This document shows positions 1 through 7,626 of a stretch of DNA of 64,000 nucleotides, in pieces. This DNA is from RUG11198 sp036342255 (GTDB lineage: Bacteria; Bacillota_I; Bacilli_A; RF39; UBA660): positions 1 to 64,000 of the forward strand of contig JAZAUS010000008.1 in the NCBI GenBank assembly GCA_036342255.1, given 5' to 3'. The position numbers were made by a program, and so were the translations under genes. Below the pieces are notes generated by a model. That model was given only the letters and a program-made list of their open reading frames with translations, was not told the origin of the DNA and did not search any database. Within the stretch, counting starts at the first letter, position 1; each line of letters begins with the position of its first letter.

Positions 1-95
1 ATATCACATCTTTACAAGAATACCAAAAACTTGTAGAAGATTGGATATTATTTTATAACACAATTAGACTAAAGTCAAAAAAGCCAGGAAAATAA
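1..95 (+). CDS. IS3-family transposase, C-terminal end (truncated by window)
   Basis: Reading codons from base 3, the frame is open to a TAA at 93-95 and ends with the residues WILFYNTIRLKSKKPGK. The pattern of an aromatic-rich FYNTIR stretch near the C-terminus is typical of the integrase-core (rve) transposase of IS3/IS150-type elements. The start lies outside the window. A terminal inverted repeat characteristic of this family lies 22 bases after the stop, which supports the call. Only about 30 residues are visible, so the family assignment rests on the combination of the tail and the element end. Confidence 0.65.
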   Translation, partial: ITSLQEYQKLVEDWILFYNTIRLKSKKPGK

Positions 96-111
96 TTCCT
101 GACTCTTTTTT
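85..111 (+). terminator. Rho-independent terminator of the transposase gene
   Basis: A 6-bp stem (CAGGAA/TTCCTG, loop AATAA) overlaps the transposase stop codon and is followed by a T-rich run. Confidence 0.6.
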
Positions 112-160
112 ATTATTGTGAACTATTTGGGGTTCACTTCAAAATAAGAGTTCTTTTTTA

Positions 161-709
161 TTATAAGTCATTTATATTTTGGTTAAAATAATAATCTTTA
201 CTGTTAAAGTAGTCTTTTTCACTCATTATAGAGTTATCTTCTAATTTAAAAATATAGGATACTTTCTCTTTTTTGAAATTATTAAATTCTTCTTCTGATA
301 AGATATCTTCCCAATAACAGGTAAAGTCTTCATAATTATTATATTCATATAGGCCTATTTCTGTTGCTATAGGGAGTGTTCCTATTTTAAGAGTGTTATT
401 ATCGGCTGTTATATAGTAATCTTCTGTTTCAGTACTATAACTATTCTCTTTTTCTACTGTGGCATCATATGTACAATCTGGGAAGTTTTTGGAGATGGTT
501 GAAAATATATTTTCAACATCTGCTAGATAATGATTATTATTTTTATCATTAAATTTATCTCCTTCTTCACCTTCTATAGAGATATTATTAGTATCTATTT
601 TTATATTAAGACCTTCTATTATGAATTCTTTCTTTAATAAGTCTACTATTTTATTAGGATCTATATTATTTTTAATATTAATATCAATACTTTTATACCA
701 ATTACTCAT
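161..709 (-). CDS. Hypothetical protein (182 aa)
   Basis: I do not recognise this protein. It is hydrophilic, rich in Asn, Asp, Glu and Lys, with no signal peptide or membrane segment, so it is probably cytosolic. I chose the start at 709 (MSNWYKSIDI) because AAGGAG lies 7 bases upstream; an earlier in-frame Met at 736 has no ribosome-binding site and would overlap the preceding gene. It is the last of three co-directional small genes (161-1883) separated by 17-24 bases, each with its own strong ribosome-binding site, so they are probably one operon. The group sits next to an IS end and may be accessory. Confidence 0.7.
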   Translation of the reverse strand: MSNWYKSIDINIKNNIDPNKIVDLLKKEFIIEGLNIKIDTNNISIEGEEGDKFNDKNNNHYLADVENIFSTISKNFPDCTYDATVEKENSYSTETEDYYITADNNTLKIGTLPIATEIGLYEYNNYEDFTCYWEDILSEEEFNNFKKEKVSYIFKLEDNSIMSEKDYFNSKDYYFNQNINDL

Positions 710-726
710 GTTATTCTCCTTATATA

Positions 727-1053
727 TTACATCCAATTAGATGACCATTTATCAAATATTTCTTGATTATTAACTTCCTTTATTTCTTTTATTTTAAATA
801 ATTCTTCTAGTTCAAGATCAAAATCATATAAGCCTGATTCTAAATCTTCTAATTGATTAAATTCATTTTCTTCGTAATAGGTTTTTACTTCATTTTCTAA
901 TGATTCATCATATAGATTTAGGCCAATGGCATAGCTATCGGATGAGATTGATAGATAATATATTCCTTTATCTGTTTTTAATTCATATAAACTAGTTGTA
1001 TCACATAATGGTTCCATTTTAGAACCATCAACAAAATATTTAACTAAATTCAT
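727..1053 (-). CDS. Hypothetical protein (108 aa)
   Basis: A small acidic cytosolic protein that I do not recognise. The sequence contains a central acidic stretch (about residues 48-90, many Glu and Asp) and no membrane segment. AAGGAG lies upstream of the ATG at 1053. It is the middle gene of the three-gene set 161-1883. The proximity and similar composition of the three products suggest a shared role, but nothing in the sequence defines it. An immunity or antitoxin-type protein is possible but unsupported. Confidence 0.65.
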   Translation of the reverse strand: MNLVKYFVDGSKMEPLCDTTSLYELKTDKGIYYLSISSDSYAIGLNLYDESLENEVKTYYEENEFNQLEDLESGLYDFDLELEELFKIKEIKEVNNQEIFDKWSSNWM

Positions 1054-1076
1054 TATTATTTCTCCTTATATATTTA

Positions 1077-1883
1077 TTATAATTCTTCAAATTTTAGTCC
1101 TGATTCTTTACAGTACTCTATTACTTTTGTAGCATTTTTATTAGCTTTAATAATAATTTTAGGACATTCAGTAAAAGAATCTTCACTTATATCTGGATTT
1201 CCATAAATTTCGACTATTTCTAAGTTTGGATTATCGGTAAAGCAGCTAAAATCAATTGTTGATACACTTTTAGGAATTATTATTTTAACTAAATTATTTA
1301 AACAACATCCAAACGCTTCATTTATCCATGTTACTTTATCAGGAATAACCATTTCGTCTATATTTTCGTTTGTGCAATCTAATAATAAAACTTCATGATA
1401 TTCTTTATCTTCAGTGATAACAAAATTATCAAGACTTATTTCTTCACTAAAATTATTATCATAATCATCTTCTTCAAATAAACTTTCATAATTCATTTCT
1501 AATTCTTCTGGACAAGTATCATTAATTTTTTTACCTTTGTTATAATGTAGAAATAAACTTTCTTCTTCTTCATCTAAAGTATTACATAAGATATCAAGGT
1601 TTAATAATATAGATTTTTCAACAAGTGGATAATCCCAATAATCACCATCCTTTATATTTATAATATCTTCTTCCGATAAGTGTTTTAGATTTTTATGTTT
1701 CTCAGTATAAGCATCAACATCCCACTTACATGATCCTGTAAATGTTAAAGAATAATTATCTTTATCTCCTTCTTCTTTTATTATTTCTTTTTCTCCTGAG
1801 TATAAAGGCATCATATCAATTAATTTTTGACATTCAGTCTTTTTTCCATTTGCTTTAATTTTATAATAACATATATTTGCCAT
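1077..1883 (-). CDS. Leucine-rich repeat (BspA-type LRR_5) protein
   Basis: 268 aa. The C-terminal third (about residues 178-250) carries BspA-like leucine-rich repeat units: IPDKVTWINEAFGCCLNNL, then IIIPKSVSTIDFSCF, then VEIYGNPDISEDSFTECP. The N-terminus begins MANICYYKIKANGKK and contains FTGSCKWD; this opening resembles ferredoxin-like YubB/Api92-type domains, but that is a weak impression. A highly acidic linker (about 110-150) separates the halves. There is no signal peptide, which is unusual for BspA-type LRR proteins, many of which are exported. It is the first gene of the 161-1883 group. Confidence 0.6.
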   Translation of the reverse strand: MANICYYKIKANGKKTECQKLIDMMPLYSGEKEIIKEEGDKDNYSLTFTGSCKWDVDAYTEKHKNLKHLSEEDIINIKDGDYWDYPLVEKSILLNLDILCNTLDEEEESLFLHYNKGKKINDTCPEELEMNYESLFEEDDYDNNFSEEISLDNFVITEDKEYHEVLLLDCTNENIDEMVIPDKVTWINEAFGCCLNNLVKIIIPKSVSTIDFSCFTDNPNLEIVEIYGNPDISEDSFTECPKIIIKANKNATKVIEYCKESGLKFEEL

Positions 1884-1965
1884 TTTATATTTTACCTTCT
1901 TTCTTTATTTATTTTTTTATATATTATTAATAAATTATTATTTGTTTCGTTATTATTGTTTTAAA

Positions 1966-3138
1966 CTACTTTTCTATTTCTAATAGTTTTAAGTAAACTT
2001 TGGCTGTGGTTATAGAATCGGCTAAAGCTCTATGAGCTTGGGGATTTTCTATTCCTAGTGATCTAGCTACTTCTGTAAGAGTCATGTTTTTAGAATTTAA
2101 TATTTTTTTATATTTTTTGGCCATATGCATGACATCAAAATACTTATTATTAATAACTAGATTGCTAAGTCTACCTGCTCTTACTAGGAATTTACTGTCA
2201 AATGTCATGCAGTTATAACCTACTAAGATATTATCTTCTATAAAGTTTACAAATTTAGGAAATACTTCCCAAATTTGTGGGGCATCTTTGACCATATCGT
2301 TGGTGATGCCGGTTAGGTTTTCCACTACTTTGGGGATTTTTCTTTTATAGGGATGAACTAGTTCTTGGAAGATAAATTCTTTTTCTTCAATTATTTGGCC
2401 ATTAACTACTTTAATGGCTGATAGTTCTGTTATGGCATCTTTAGAATGATCTATGCCTGTTGTTTCAACATCAAAAGCAATAAAAGTATTAAAGTTGTTA
2501 TCTTTTATTTCTTCTGGTATTGGATAATCTTCTTTACTTATTTTATCTGGTTGACTTTTAGGTCTATTAATATTAATACCTATGTTATTCATGAAAAGAA
2601 TATATTTTTCGATATTTTCTTTTTTAGAGGGAATATATTCTTTTCTTGTACCTTTAATTATATTCTCATAAGATTCAATATTCTTATTTAGTAAGGGGTT
2701 ATCAGATACATTTTTAAGTTTATTATATATATTACCTGCTATATCATATCTTCTGGTTTTGGTATAGTATTCTGCTAGATGATATAGTATTATCTTATCA
2801 GATACTTTATTATTTAATAAATCATTAGCATAGGTTTCGGCTAGATCATAATTATATTCTGAAAAAGCTGCATTAAGAATAGCACATTTAATTATATTTT
2901 TTTGTTCTTCATTTAAGAGATCACTTTCTAATAAAATGAGAGAATTATTTATTAGATTATCTCTTTTATCCTTGGGGACATAATAATACTTTTGGAAGTA
3001 ACAAGCTAATCTATAATACTCTTTTAAGGGTGATGATATATCTTTTGTTAGAGCTTTAATTTTAGATTCAAAATCTTCTCTTGTAATTAGTTTATTATTG
3101 TATAAGTTTATTATGTTGTTATATTCTTCTTGATTCAT
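1966..3138 (-). CDS. DnaQ/PolC-like 3'-5' exonuclease domain protein with N-terminal helical repeats
   Basis: 390 aa. The C-terminal half is a DEDD-family exonuclease: motif I FDVETTG (D223, E225), an ExoII region YNCMTFDSKF, and ExoIII HRALADS (H369, D374), the DEDDh arrangement of DNA polymerase III epsilon and PolC exonuclease domains. The N-terminal 200 residues look alpha-helical and TPR-like (alternating LAEYYTKTRRYDIAGNIYNK-type helices). It is probably a cytosolic exonuclease for DNA repair or RNA trimming. It stands alone, with its own promoter region upstream of 3138. Which nucleic acid it acts on cannot be told from sequence. Confidence 0.8.
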   Translation of the reverse strand: MNQEEYNNIINLYNNKLITREDFESKIKALTKDISSPLKEYYRLACYFQKYYYVPKDKRDNLINNSLILLESDLLNEEQKNIIKCAILNAAFSEYNYDLAETYANDLLNNKVSDKIILYHLAEYYTKTRRYDIAGNIYNKLKNVSDNPLLNKNIESYENIIKGTRKEYIPSKKENIEKYILFMNNIGININRPKSQPDKISKEDYPIPEEIKDNNFNTFIAFDVETTGIDHSKDAITELSAIKVVNGQIIEEKEFIFQELVHPYKRKIPKVVENLTGITNDMVKDAPQIWEVFPKFVNFIEDNILVGYNCMTFDSKFLVRAGRLSNLVINNKYFDVMHMAKKYKKILNSKNMTLTEVARSLGIENPQAHRALADSITTAKVYLKLLEIEK

Positions 3139-3181
3139 ATGGTCACCTTTTCTATAAATATATTATAGCACTTTTTAATAT

Positions 3182-3215
3182 AAAAAATATGTTAAATTTC
3201 TTTAACATATTTTTT
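3182..3215 (-). terminator. Terminator of the SAM synthetase-like operon
   Basis: A 15-bp perfect stem (AAAAAATATGTTAAA and its complement, loop TTTC) lies just after the stop of the gene at 3221 and is followed on the minus strand by a T run. Confidence 0.75.
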
Positions 3216-3220
3216 ATGGT

Positions 3221-4006
3221 TTAGTATAATCCCCACTCTGCTAGTTTTTCAAAGCCACCTATTTTATCTATATAATCTTTTGCTATAGATACGATTTCTT
3301 CATATGGGATACCATCTATATATTCATCTGATATGGCACAACTTATGTTTACTTCTTTTTTTGTTTTTTGAGCTTTTAAGAAGGCATATATATTAATGGA
3401 TACATCTGCTTTGGATAAGTCTTTTCCATGTAATCCTCCTCCTGTTACGGATCTAGCCATATCTGAACCTAATTTTCTATTGACGGCTCCTGTATCAACA
3501 TTAATACCTCCAGTCCAATAACCTAATGGATTTATGATGGCATCTTTATACATCTTTTTTAAATCCTCTGTATCAGCATTACTTTGACAAATAATTAATT
3601 TATCATTATCTAAGATATATTTGCCATCATAAGGAAATTTATTGTAGATGTCTCTTGCTATTTTAGATAATTTCTTTTCTTCAGCTGATAATGGTACTCC
3701 TTTGAAGATACCATTATCACCACATCTTATTTTATTATTTTGATTATTAGATAAATATTTATCTTGTTTGTAGACTTTTAGATCAATATTATCTATAGGA
3801 CCTGCTATTCTAGTAACTATCTTCTTTATTTCTGTTTTGGTAAATTTTTCTGATGTTTCTAGAATAATGTGGCAATTATTGTGGCCGATTAATAGCTCAA
3901 CGGCTATTTTAGGGTTAGTAGATTTTGTATAGGCTAAATCTACTATAGCTCCAGATATTCTATCGGCTATTTTATCTGGATGTTTTGGGTTTACTTTTTC
4001 AATCAT
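3221..4006 (-). CDS. Compact S-adenosylmethionine synthetase homologue
   Basis: 261 aa, against about 380-400 for ordinary MetK. Recognisable MetK motifs occur in the right order: HPDKIADRISGA (residues 9-20, ATP/methionine-binding His and Asp), CGDNGIFKG (95-103, the GDQG loop), VDTGAVNRK (170-178, with the Asp and Arg-Lys pair) and GGGLHGKDLSKAD (189-201, with the two active-site lysines and the following Asp). The usual middle and C-terminal parts are shortened. It probably makes SAM from methionine and ATP, or is a specialised derivative. The start codon abuts the stop of the upstream gene (TAAATG) with AAGGAG inside that gene, so translation is coupled. The operon is under an SAM-I riboswitch, which fits a role in methionine/SAM metabolism. 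Confidence 0.75.
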   Translation of the reverse strand: MIEKVNPKHPDKIADRISGAIVDLAYTKSTNPKIAVELLIGHNNCHIILETSEKFTKTEIKKIVTRIAGPIDNIDLKVYKQDKYLSNNQNNKIRCGDNGIFKGVPLSAEEKKLSKIARDIYNKFPYDGKYILDNDKLIICQSNADTEDLKKMYKDAIINPLGYWTGGINVDTGAVNRKLGSDMARSVTGGGLHGKDLSKADVSINIYAFLKAQKTKKEVNISCAISDEYIDGIPYEEIVSIAKDYIDKIGGFEKLAEWGLY

Positions 4007-4255
4007 TTAAATCAACTCCTTAAATTTATTAATACTTATAATTTGATTGTTTTGGGCTGCACAGGCGCAGCATGTGATACTCTCTAGGATATAGAGAACT
4101 TTTTTCTTTAAATCTATTACAAAAGGATAATTACTATGACACATATATTCTTTATCATAATAACCATCTTTTAGCTTAAATCTATTATGTATATATTCAT
4201 AGAATAAAGCTCTATTGTTATATCCATGGCACTCTACAATATAACTTTTTTTCAT
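4007..4255 (-). CDS. Small Cys-containing protein in the SAM-riboswitch operon
   Basis: 82 aa, unrecognised. It has a CCACAAQ motif near residues 62-68 plus Cys9 and Cys39, with no membrane segment or signal peptide. It is the first gene after the SAM-I riboswitch and is translationally coupled to the SAM synthetase homologue. The clustered cysteines could bind a metal, but this is inference. The shared regulation suggests that it acts with the downstream enzyme, perhaps as a partner or regulator of the shortened MetK fold. A weak alternative is that it is only a leader gene. Confidence 0.65.
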   Translation of the reverse strand: MKKSYIVECHGYNNRALFYEYIHNRFKLKDGYYDKEYMCHSNYPFVIDLKKKVLYILESITCCACAAQNNQIISINKFKELI

Positions 4256-4291
4256 AATGCTCCTTTCTACATCCTAGCTAGATAAATATAA

Positions 4292-4317
4292 AAAGACTCA
4301 AGATAACTTGAGTCTTT
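4292..4317 (-). terminator. Attenuator terminator of the SAM-I riboswitch
   Basis: An 11-bp stem (AAAGACTCAAG/CTTGAGTCTTT, loop of 4) followed on the minus strand by a T run lies between the riboswitch aptamer and the first gene. Bases in its loop and arm (GTTATCTT on the minus strand) are complementary to the 3' side of the aptamer P1 helix (AAGATAAC), giving an antiterminator alternative. Confidence 0.85.
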
Positions 4318-4323
4318 AAAGTT

Positions 4324-4407
4324 ATCTTATAGATCTAGCTTTACCACCTAATTTAATAGGTTGGTGTGACTTCATAGGGCTAGTCCCTCCATCACTCGTT
4401 ATAAGAT
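4324..4407 (-). promoter_or_regulatory. SAM-I (S-box) riboswitch
   Basis: On the minus strand this reads from ATCTTATAACGAG through GATGGAGGGACTAGCCC and TATGAAG to CACCAACC, then GGTGGTAAAGC and ATAAGAT. These are the conserved S-box elements in order, with P1 formed by ATCTTAT (4401-4407) and ATAAGAT (4324-4330). The downstream terminator and antiterminator indicate transcriptional OFF control when SAM is abundant. It regulates the genes at 4007-4255 and 3221-4006. Confidence 0.93.
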
Positions 4408-4416
4408 GTTGTATTA

Positions 4417-4445
4417 ATTATAATACTATTATTAATATTTGGCAA
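4417..4445 (-). promoter_or_regulatory. Promoter of the SAM-riboswitch operon
   Basis: On the minus strand TTGCCA (4440-4445), a 17-base spacer, then TATAAT (4417-4422), placing the start point just upstream of the aptamer P1 helix. Confidence 0.75.
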
Positions 4446-4508
4446 GTATAATAATTTACTTTATCTATATAGTTTGATATAATTTCTATAGATAGTAGGT
4501 GTATATGT

Positions 4509-5279
4509 ATGATTTCCTTATTTCTGATTATTATTTTTTGGTTTATACTATTTATTGCTTTTGAACATAATTCTATTTTAGAAGGTATTTCTTTTATAAC
4601 TGGTATAGGTTTTTATTATTTTTTGATGACAATAGTGGCAACTATTTTTATATTTAATTTAATTAGAATATTTGTTGATAAGAAGAAAGGTATTACTAAA
4701 GAATTATTAAAAGTAATTTTATCTTTAATAATAATAGTTGCTATGGTTATAAACTATGATAAGGTATCTAAAAATATAAAAGATAATGGATATTTGAATA
4801 CTTTAAATTATAAAAGAGTTAAGGAAGGGTTAGATACTAATTTTAAAGATAATTATAAATTATTGGGACTTAATGGAAAAGATGTTAGTGTTAGAGATAC
4901 TAAGTGTGAATATGTTTATGATGTTAGTTTAGATGATAATTCTAATATAGTTTTTCAAGCTTATTATTGTCCTTTTGGATTTACTTCTCTTGATTATTCT
5001 TTTGATACTAATTATATTTATTATTATTTACCTTATTATTATGAATTATATAAAAGGGATAATGATGTTACTTTTAAGATAAATAATAGTGATGATAGTT
5101 ATTCTAATAATAATACTACTATTATTTATAATAATTCTAATAAAGATCAACTTATTGAATTTTTAAATTATTTTGATAATAATACTAGCTATAAAAAATA
5201 TTCTATTATGGTTAGAAATGAAGATAATAATAGAATGGATTATATTAGAAGCAAAGATGATTTTCGTAAAATTTTTTAA
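4509..5279 (+). CDS. Hypothetical membrane protein (256 aa)
   Basis: The N-terminal 90 residues contain three likely membrane helices (MISLFLIIIFWFILFIAF; a second at about residues 35-55; a third, VILSLIIIVAMVI, at about 75-90). The remaining roughly 165 residues are hydrophilic and Asn/Asp/Tyr-rich, probably an extracytoplasmic or cytosolic globular domain. AGGTG lies upstream of the ATG at 4509. The gene is alone on the plus strand between two minus-strand units and ends at a bidirectional terminator. I do not recognise the family. Confidence 0.7.
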   Translation: MISLFLIIIFWFILFIAFEHNSILEGISFITGIGFYYFLMTIVATIFIFNLIRIFVDKKKGITKELLKVILSLIIIVAMVINYDKVSKNIKDNGYLNTLNYKRVKEGLDTNFKDNYKLLGLNGKDVSVRDTKCEYVYDVSLDDNSNIVFQAYYCPFGFTSLDYSFDTNYIYYYLPYYYELYKRDNDVTFKINNSDDSYSNNNTTIIYNNSNKDQLIEFLNYFDNNTSYKKYSIMVRNEDNNRMDYIRSKDDFRKIF

Positions 5280-5281
5280 AA

Positions 5282-5311
5282 AAAGTTTCTCACAATTATG
5301 TGGGAAACTTT
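5282..5311. terminator. Bidirectional terminator between convergent genes
   Basis: A 13-bp stem (AAAGTTTCTCACA with a complement containing one G-T pair) lies between the convergent genes ending at 5279 (+) and 5316 (-), with T runs on both sides. Nearly the same stem recurs at 13361-13392. Confidence 0.75.
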
Positions 5312-5315
5312 TTAA

Positions 5316-5948
5316 TTATAATTCTTTATTATTTTTTTTCTTTCTAAATAATCTTTTTGGTTGTACTGGTTTCTCTTCTACTACTTCTTCTTTTGTTAAA
5401 TCTTTTGTAAGATCTGCTGTTATGGTTATAGCAAATTTATTACCACTTAGAATGGCTTCTTTTAATTCTTCAAATGATTCTGGGCCATCATAGTCCAAAC
5501 CACTTTTTTTGATTGAAGATAATAGAGTATTAAAGTTAATAAACCCTTGTGTTCCAGAAATATAACCACTATAGTCTCGTTCGTTAACTTGTTTACCATC
5601 TAAGTAGCAATTTAAACGATTTGTATAGAAGCGTACTACACCATCATATGGTTGGGCGTTTTCTTTTAAAGTTTTATCATCGTTTACGTTTTCTGCATCA
5701 TAAACTAATCCAAGTAATAATTCCATGCTGATAGCATCAAATTTATGAATAATTGCAAATATTTCAGCAGCATTATAGAATACATCTTCTATTCTATCAA
5801 ATATTTCTGGACTTTTTATATTTTTATTTATGTAATTAGCAAAATTTCTCTTATCTTCGCAAATGCTTCCATCATTTAAAAAATTAACATAAGCTATTTC
5901 TTGATCTGATTGAGCTTTTCTTATTCTTTCAAATATACTTTTTTTCAA
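5316..5948 (-). CDS. Hypothetical protein (210 aa), TTG start likely
   Basis: I do not recognise this cytosolic protein. The N-terminal half is helical (ERIRKAQSDQEIAYVNFL, then an IEDVFYNAAEIFAIIHKF helix) and the C-terminus is basic (RLFRKKKNNKEL). I prefer the TTG at 5948 (start KKSIFERIRK) because AAGGAG lies 9 bases upstream; longer TTG starts at 5954 or 5993 are possible but have poor spacing. It is divergent from the LysR gene at 6080, with overlapping promoters between them, so it may be a target of that regulator. The function is unknown. Confidence 0.6.
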   Translation of the reverse strand: MKKSIFERIRKAQSDQEIAYVNFLNDGSICEDKRNFANYINKNIKSPEIFDRIEDVFYNAAEIFAIIHKFDAISMELLLGLVYDAENVNDDKTLKENAQPYDGVVRFYTNRLNCYLDGKQVNERDYSGYISGTQGFINFNTLLSSIKKSGLDYDGPESFEELKEAILSGNKFAITITADLTKDLTKEEVVEEKPVQPKRLFRKKKNNKEL

Positions 5949-6003
5949 TTCCAAAATCTCCTTTTCTATTATTTTGTTTGATAGGCCCTTCAAACAATTT
6001 TGT

Positions 6004-6028
6004 ATTATAAGGCATAATGTGCTATAAT
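6004..6028. promoter_or_regulatory. Divergent overlapping -10 elements and inverted repeat
   Basis: ATTATA (6004-6009, a TATAAT read on the minus strand) and TATAAT (6023-6028) face away from each other and form an inverted repeat. This is consistent with divergent promoters for 5316 and the LysR gene and with a LysR-type T-N11-A operator between them. The -35 elements are not clear. Confidence 0.4.
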
Positions 6029-6079
6029 AAAAATACTTTTTTTTTATGTTATGTATAACTTGTGGTTATGGGGGTAATT

Positions 6080-6958
6080 ATGAGAACTAATATGGAATTA
6101 TATAAGACTTTTTATTATGTGGCTAAGAATAAGAATATTACGCAGGCTGCCAATGAACTTATGGTTAGTCAGCCTGCTGTTAGTAAGGCTATTAAAGTAT
6201 TAGAAAGAGATTTGGATACTACTCTATTTAATAGAAATAAAGATGGGGTATCTTTAAATAATGCTGGTGAGATGTTATATAATAAAATTAGAAGGGCTAT
6301 GGAATTGGTTATATCAGCTGAGGAGGATATAAATAGTTTAAATAATATGGAATATGGGACTATTAATATAGGAGCTGGTAATACGATAATGCAGAGATAT
6401 TTGATGCCTTATATTAAGAAGTTTCATGAGTTATATCCACATATTAATGTTATAGTTCATACTGTTGTTACAGAAGAATTAATAAAAAGAGCTAAAGTAG
6501 GTCTTGTTGATATAGTGTTTACTCACCTACCTAATAGTATACCTGATAATTTTAATATAATTAAGATAAAGAAATTACATGATATATTGGTAGTAAATGG
6601 TGATAGTATATATAAAGATAAGATGATATATAAAAAAGATTTAAAGAAGTTACCTTTAGTATTGTTACCAATGAATGCTAGTAATAGGAAGAATTTTAAT
6701 AAGTTTTGTGTTAATAATAATATAGTTATTAATCCTTTAATGGAGATTGGTAATGATGTAATTATAGAAGAATGTGCCGAAGGTGGTTTGGGTGTTGGAT
6801 TAGTTGTTAGAGAATATGTTCAGGATAAGTTAGATAAGCATGAATTATATGAATTAAAGACGTCATTTAAATTAGAAGATAAGGATCTTGTATGTTTAGT
6901 GGAATCTAATAGGATGAATAATATTATTATTAAGAAGTTTGTAGAGTTATTAAGATAA
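6080..6958 (+). CDS. LysR-family transcriptional regulator
   Basis: 292 aa from the ATG at 6080. The N-terminus is a standard LysR winged helix-turn-helix (MELYKTFYYVAKNKNITQAA, then ELMVSQPAVSKAIKVLE, about residues 5-65). It is followed by a substrate-binding-like effector domain (about 90-290) with a typical C-terminal GGLGVGLV motif. Upstream in-frame GTG and ATG codons are possible starts, but GGGGG precedes 6080. LysR proteins usually control a divergent gene; here that is the hypothetical gene ending at 5316. The effector cannot be predicted. Confidence 0.9.
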   Translation: MRTNMELYKTFYYVAKNKNITQAANELMVSQPAVSKAIKVLERDLDTTLFNRNKDGVSLNNAGEMLYNKIRRAMELVISAEEDINSLNNMEYGTINIGAGNTIMQRYLMPYIKKFHELYPHINVIVHTVVTEELIKRAKVGLVDIVFTHLPNSIPDNFNIIKIKKLHDILVVNGDSIYKDKMIYKKDLKKLPLVLLPMNASNRKNFNKFCVNNNIVINPLMEIGNDVIIEECAEGGLGVGLVVREYVQDKLDKHELYELKTSFKLEDKDLVCLVESNRMNNIIIKKFVELLR

Positions 6959-6960
6959 AT

Positions 6961-6998
6961 AAAAGAATTAATTGTAATCTTAAACAATTAATTCTTTT
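6961..6998. terminator. Bidirectional terminator after the LysR gene
   Basis: A perfect 15-bp stem (AAAAGAATTAATTGT and its complement) with an 8-base loop ends in T runs on both strands. The stop codon of the convergent CarD gene lies at the edge of the loop. Confidence 0.75.
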
Positions 6999-7474
6999 AC
7001 TTTACTTATTATATAATCTTTTGTTTCATCAAAAGACATATTTAGGGCTATAGATAGTTCATTATATAAGTATTTTTCGGCTTTATTAAAATAATTAAAA
7101 TCTTTATCACTTATTCTTTTCTTATTTTTTGTTCTTTCTTCATTTCTTAAATAAGTTGTCTTAATTATTCTTATTAGATCTTCTCTAGTACCATTATAGA
7201 GTAGATTTTTATATCTATTTTCTATATATTTATCTTCTATATTAGATAAGGGTTCTATTTGGGGGATGCTGTTAATTAGTTTTTCGGCTTCTTCTTTGGT
7301 TATTATATCTTTTATATAACCCATTCTATTATCTGTTGGTACATCAATTATTAATGATTCATCATCTATTGGTACTAATATATAATAATCTAAGCCATTT
7401 AATTTATTTTTCTTTATTTCTTTTACTTTACATACGTCTTTCTTATATACTAAATAGTCATTTTTTTTATACAT
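6980..7474 (-). CDS. CarD-family transcriptional regulator
   Basis: 164 aa, the usual CarD/CdnL length. The N-terminal 60 residues form the RNA-polymerase interacting Tudor-like domain: MYKKNDYLVYKKDVCKVKEI, then YYILVPIDDESLIIDVPTDN. The helical C-terminal part resembles the CarD DNA-contacting domain. The start at 7474 is fixed by GGAGGA 6 bases upstream; an upstream in-frame ATG lies inside the preceding terminator. CarD proteins bind the RNA polymerase beta subunit and stabilise open promoter complexes, often at rRNA promoters. Confidence 0.85.
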   Translation of the reverse strand: MYKKNDYLVYKKDVCKVKEIKKNKLNGLDYYILVPIDDESLIIDVPTDNRMGYIKDIITKEEAEKLINSIPQIEPLSNIEDKYIENRYKNLLYNGTREDLIRIIKTTYLRNEERTKNKKRISDKDFNYFNKAEKYLYNELSIALNMSFDETKDYIISKVKELIV

Positions 7475-7502
7475 TTTTATTCCTCCTTTATATAAATAAA
7501 AA

Positions 7503-7532
7503 GCGTAAGTCCTTATACAATTGGACTTACGC
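7503..7532 (-). terminator. Terminator of the metal permease gene
   Basis: A 10-bp perfect stem (GCGTAAGTCC/GGACTTACGC) followed on the minus strand by CTTTTTATTT. It lies about 95 bases after the stop of the gene at 7627 and just upstream of the CarD ribosome-binding site. Confidence 0.75.
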
Positions 7533-7626
7533 ATTAGTGCTACTCATTGAATATAATTGACTTAATATAATAGCTTTTCACATATATTATTATAGCATTT
7601 TTTATTTTTTTTCGTAAGTTTTTTTA

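Larger units (their letters stand above)
1..141 (+). mobile_element. Right end of an IS3-family (IS150-like) insertion sequence
   Basis: Bases 117-141 read tgtgaactatttggggttca followed by cttca. The complement begins TGAAGTGAACCCCAAATAG, which resembles the terminal inverted repeats of IS150-group IS3 elements in Firmicutes. It follows directly on the transposase end and its terminator. The left end is outside the window, so the target duplication cannot be checked. Confidence 0.6.

Noticed and set aside
161..1883. Toxin-immunity group beside the IS end
   Set aside because: Small acidic genes next to an IS are suggestive, but no toxin domain is seen; left as hypothetical.
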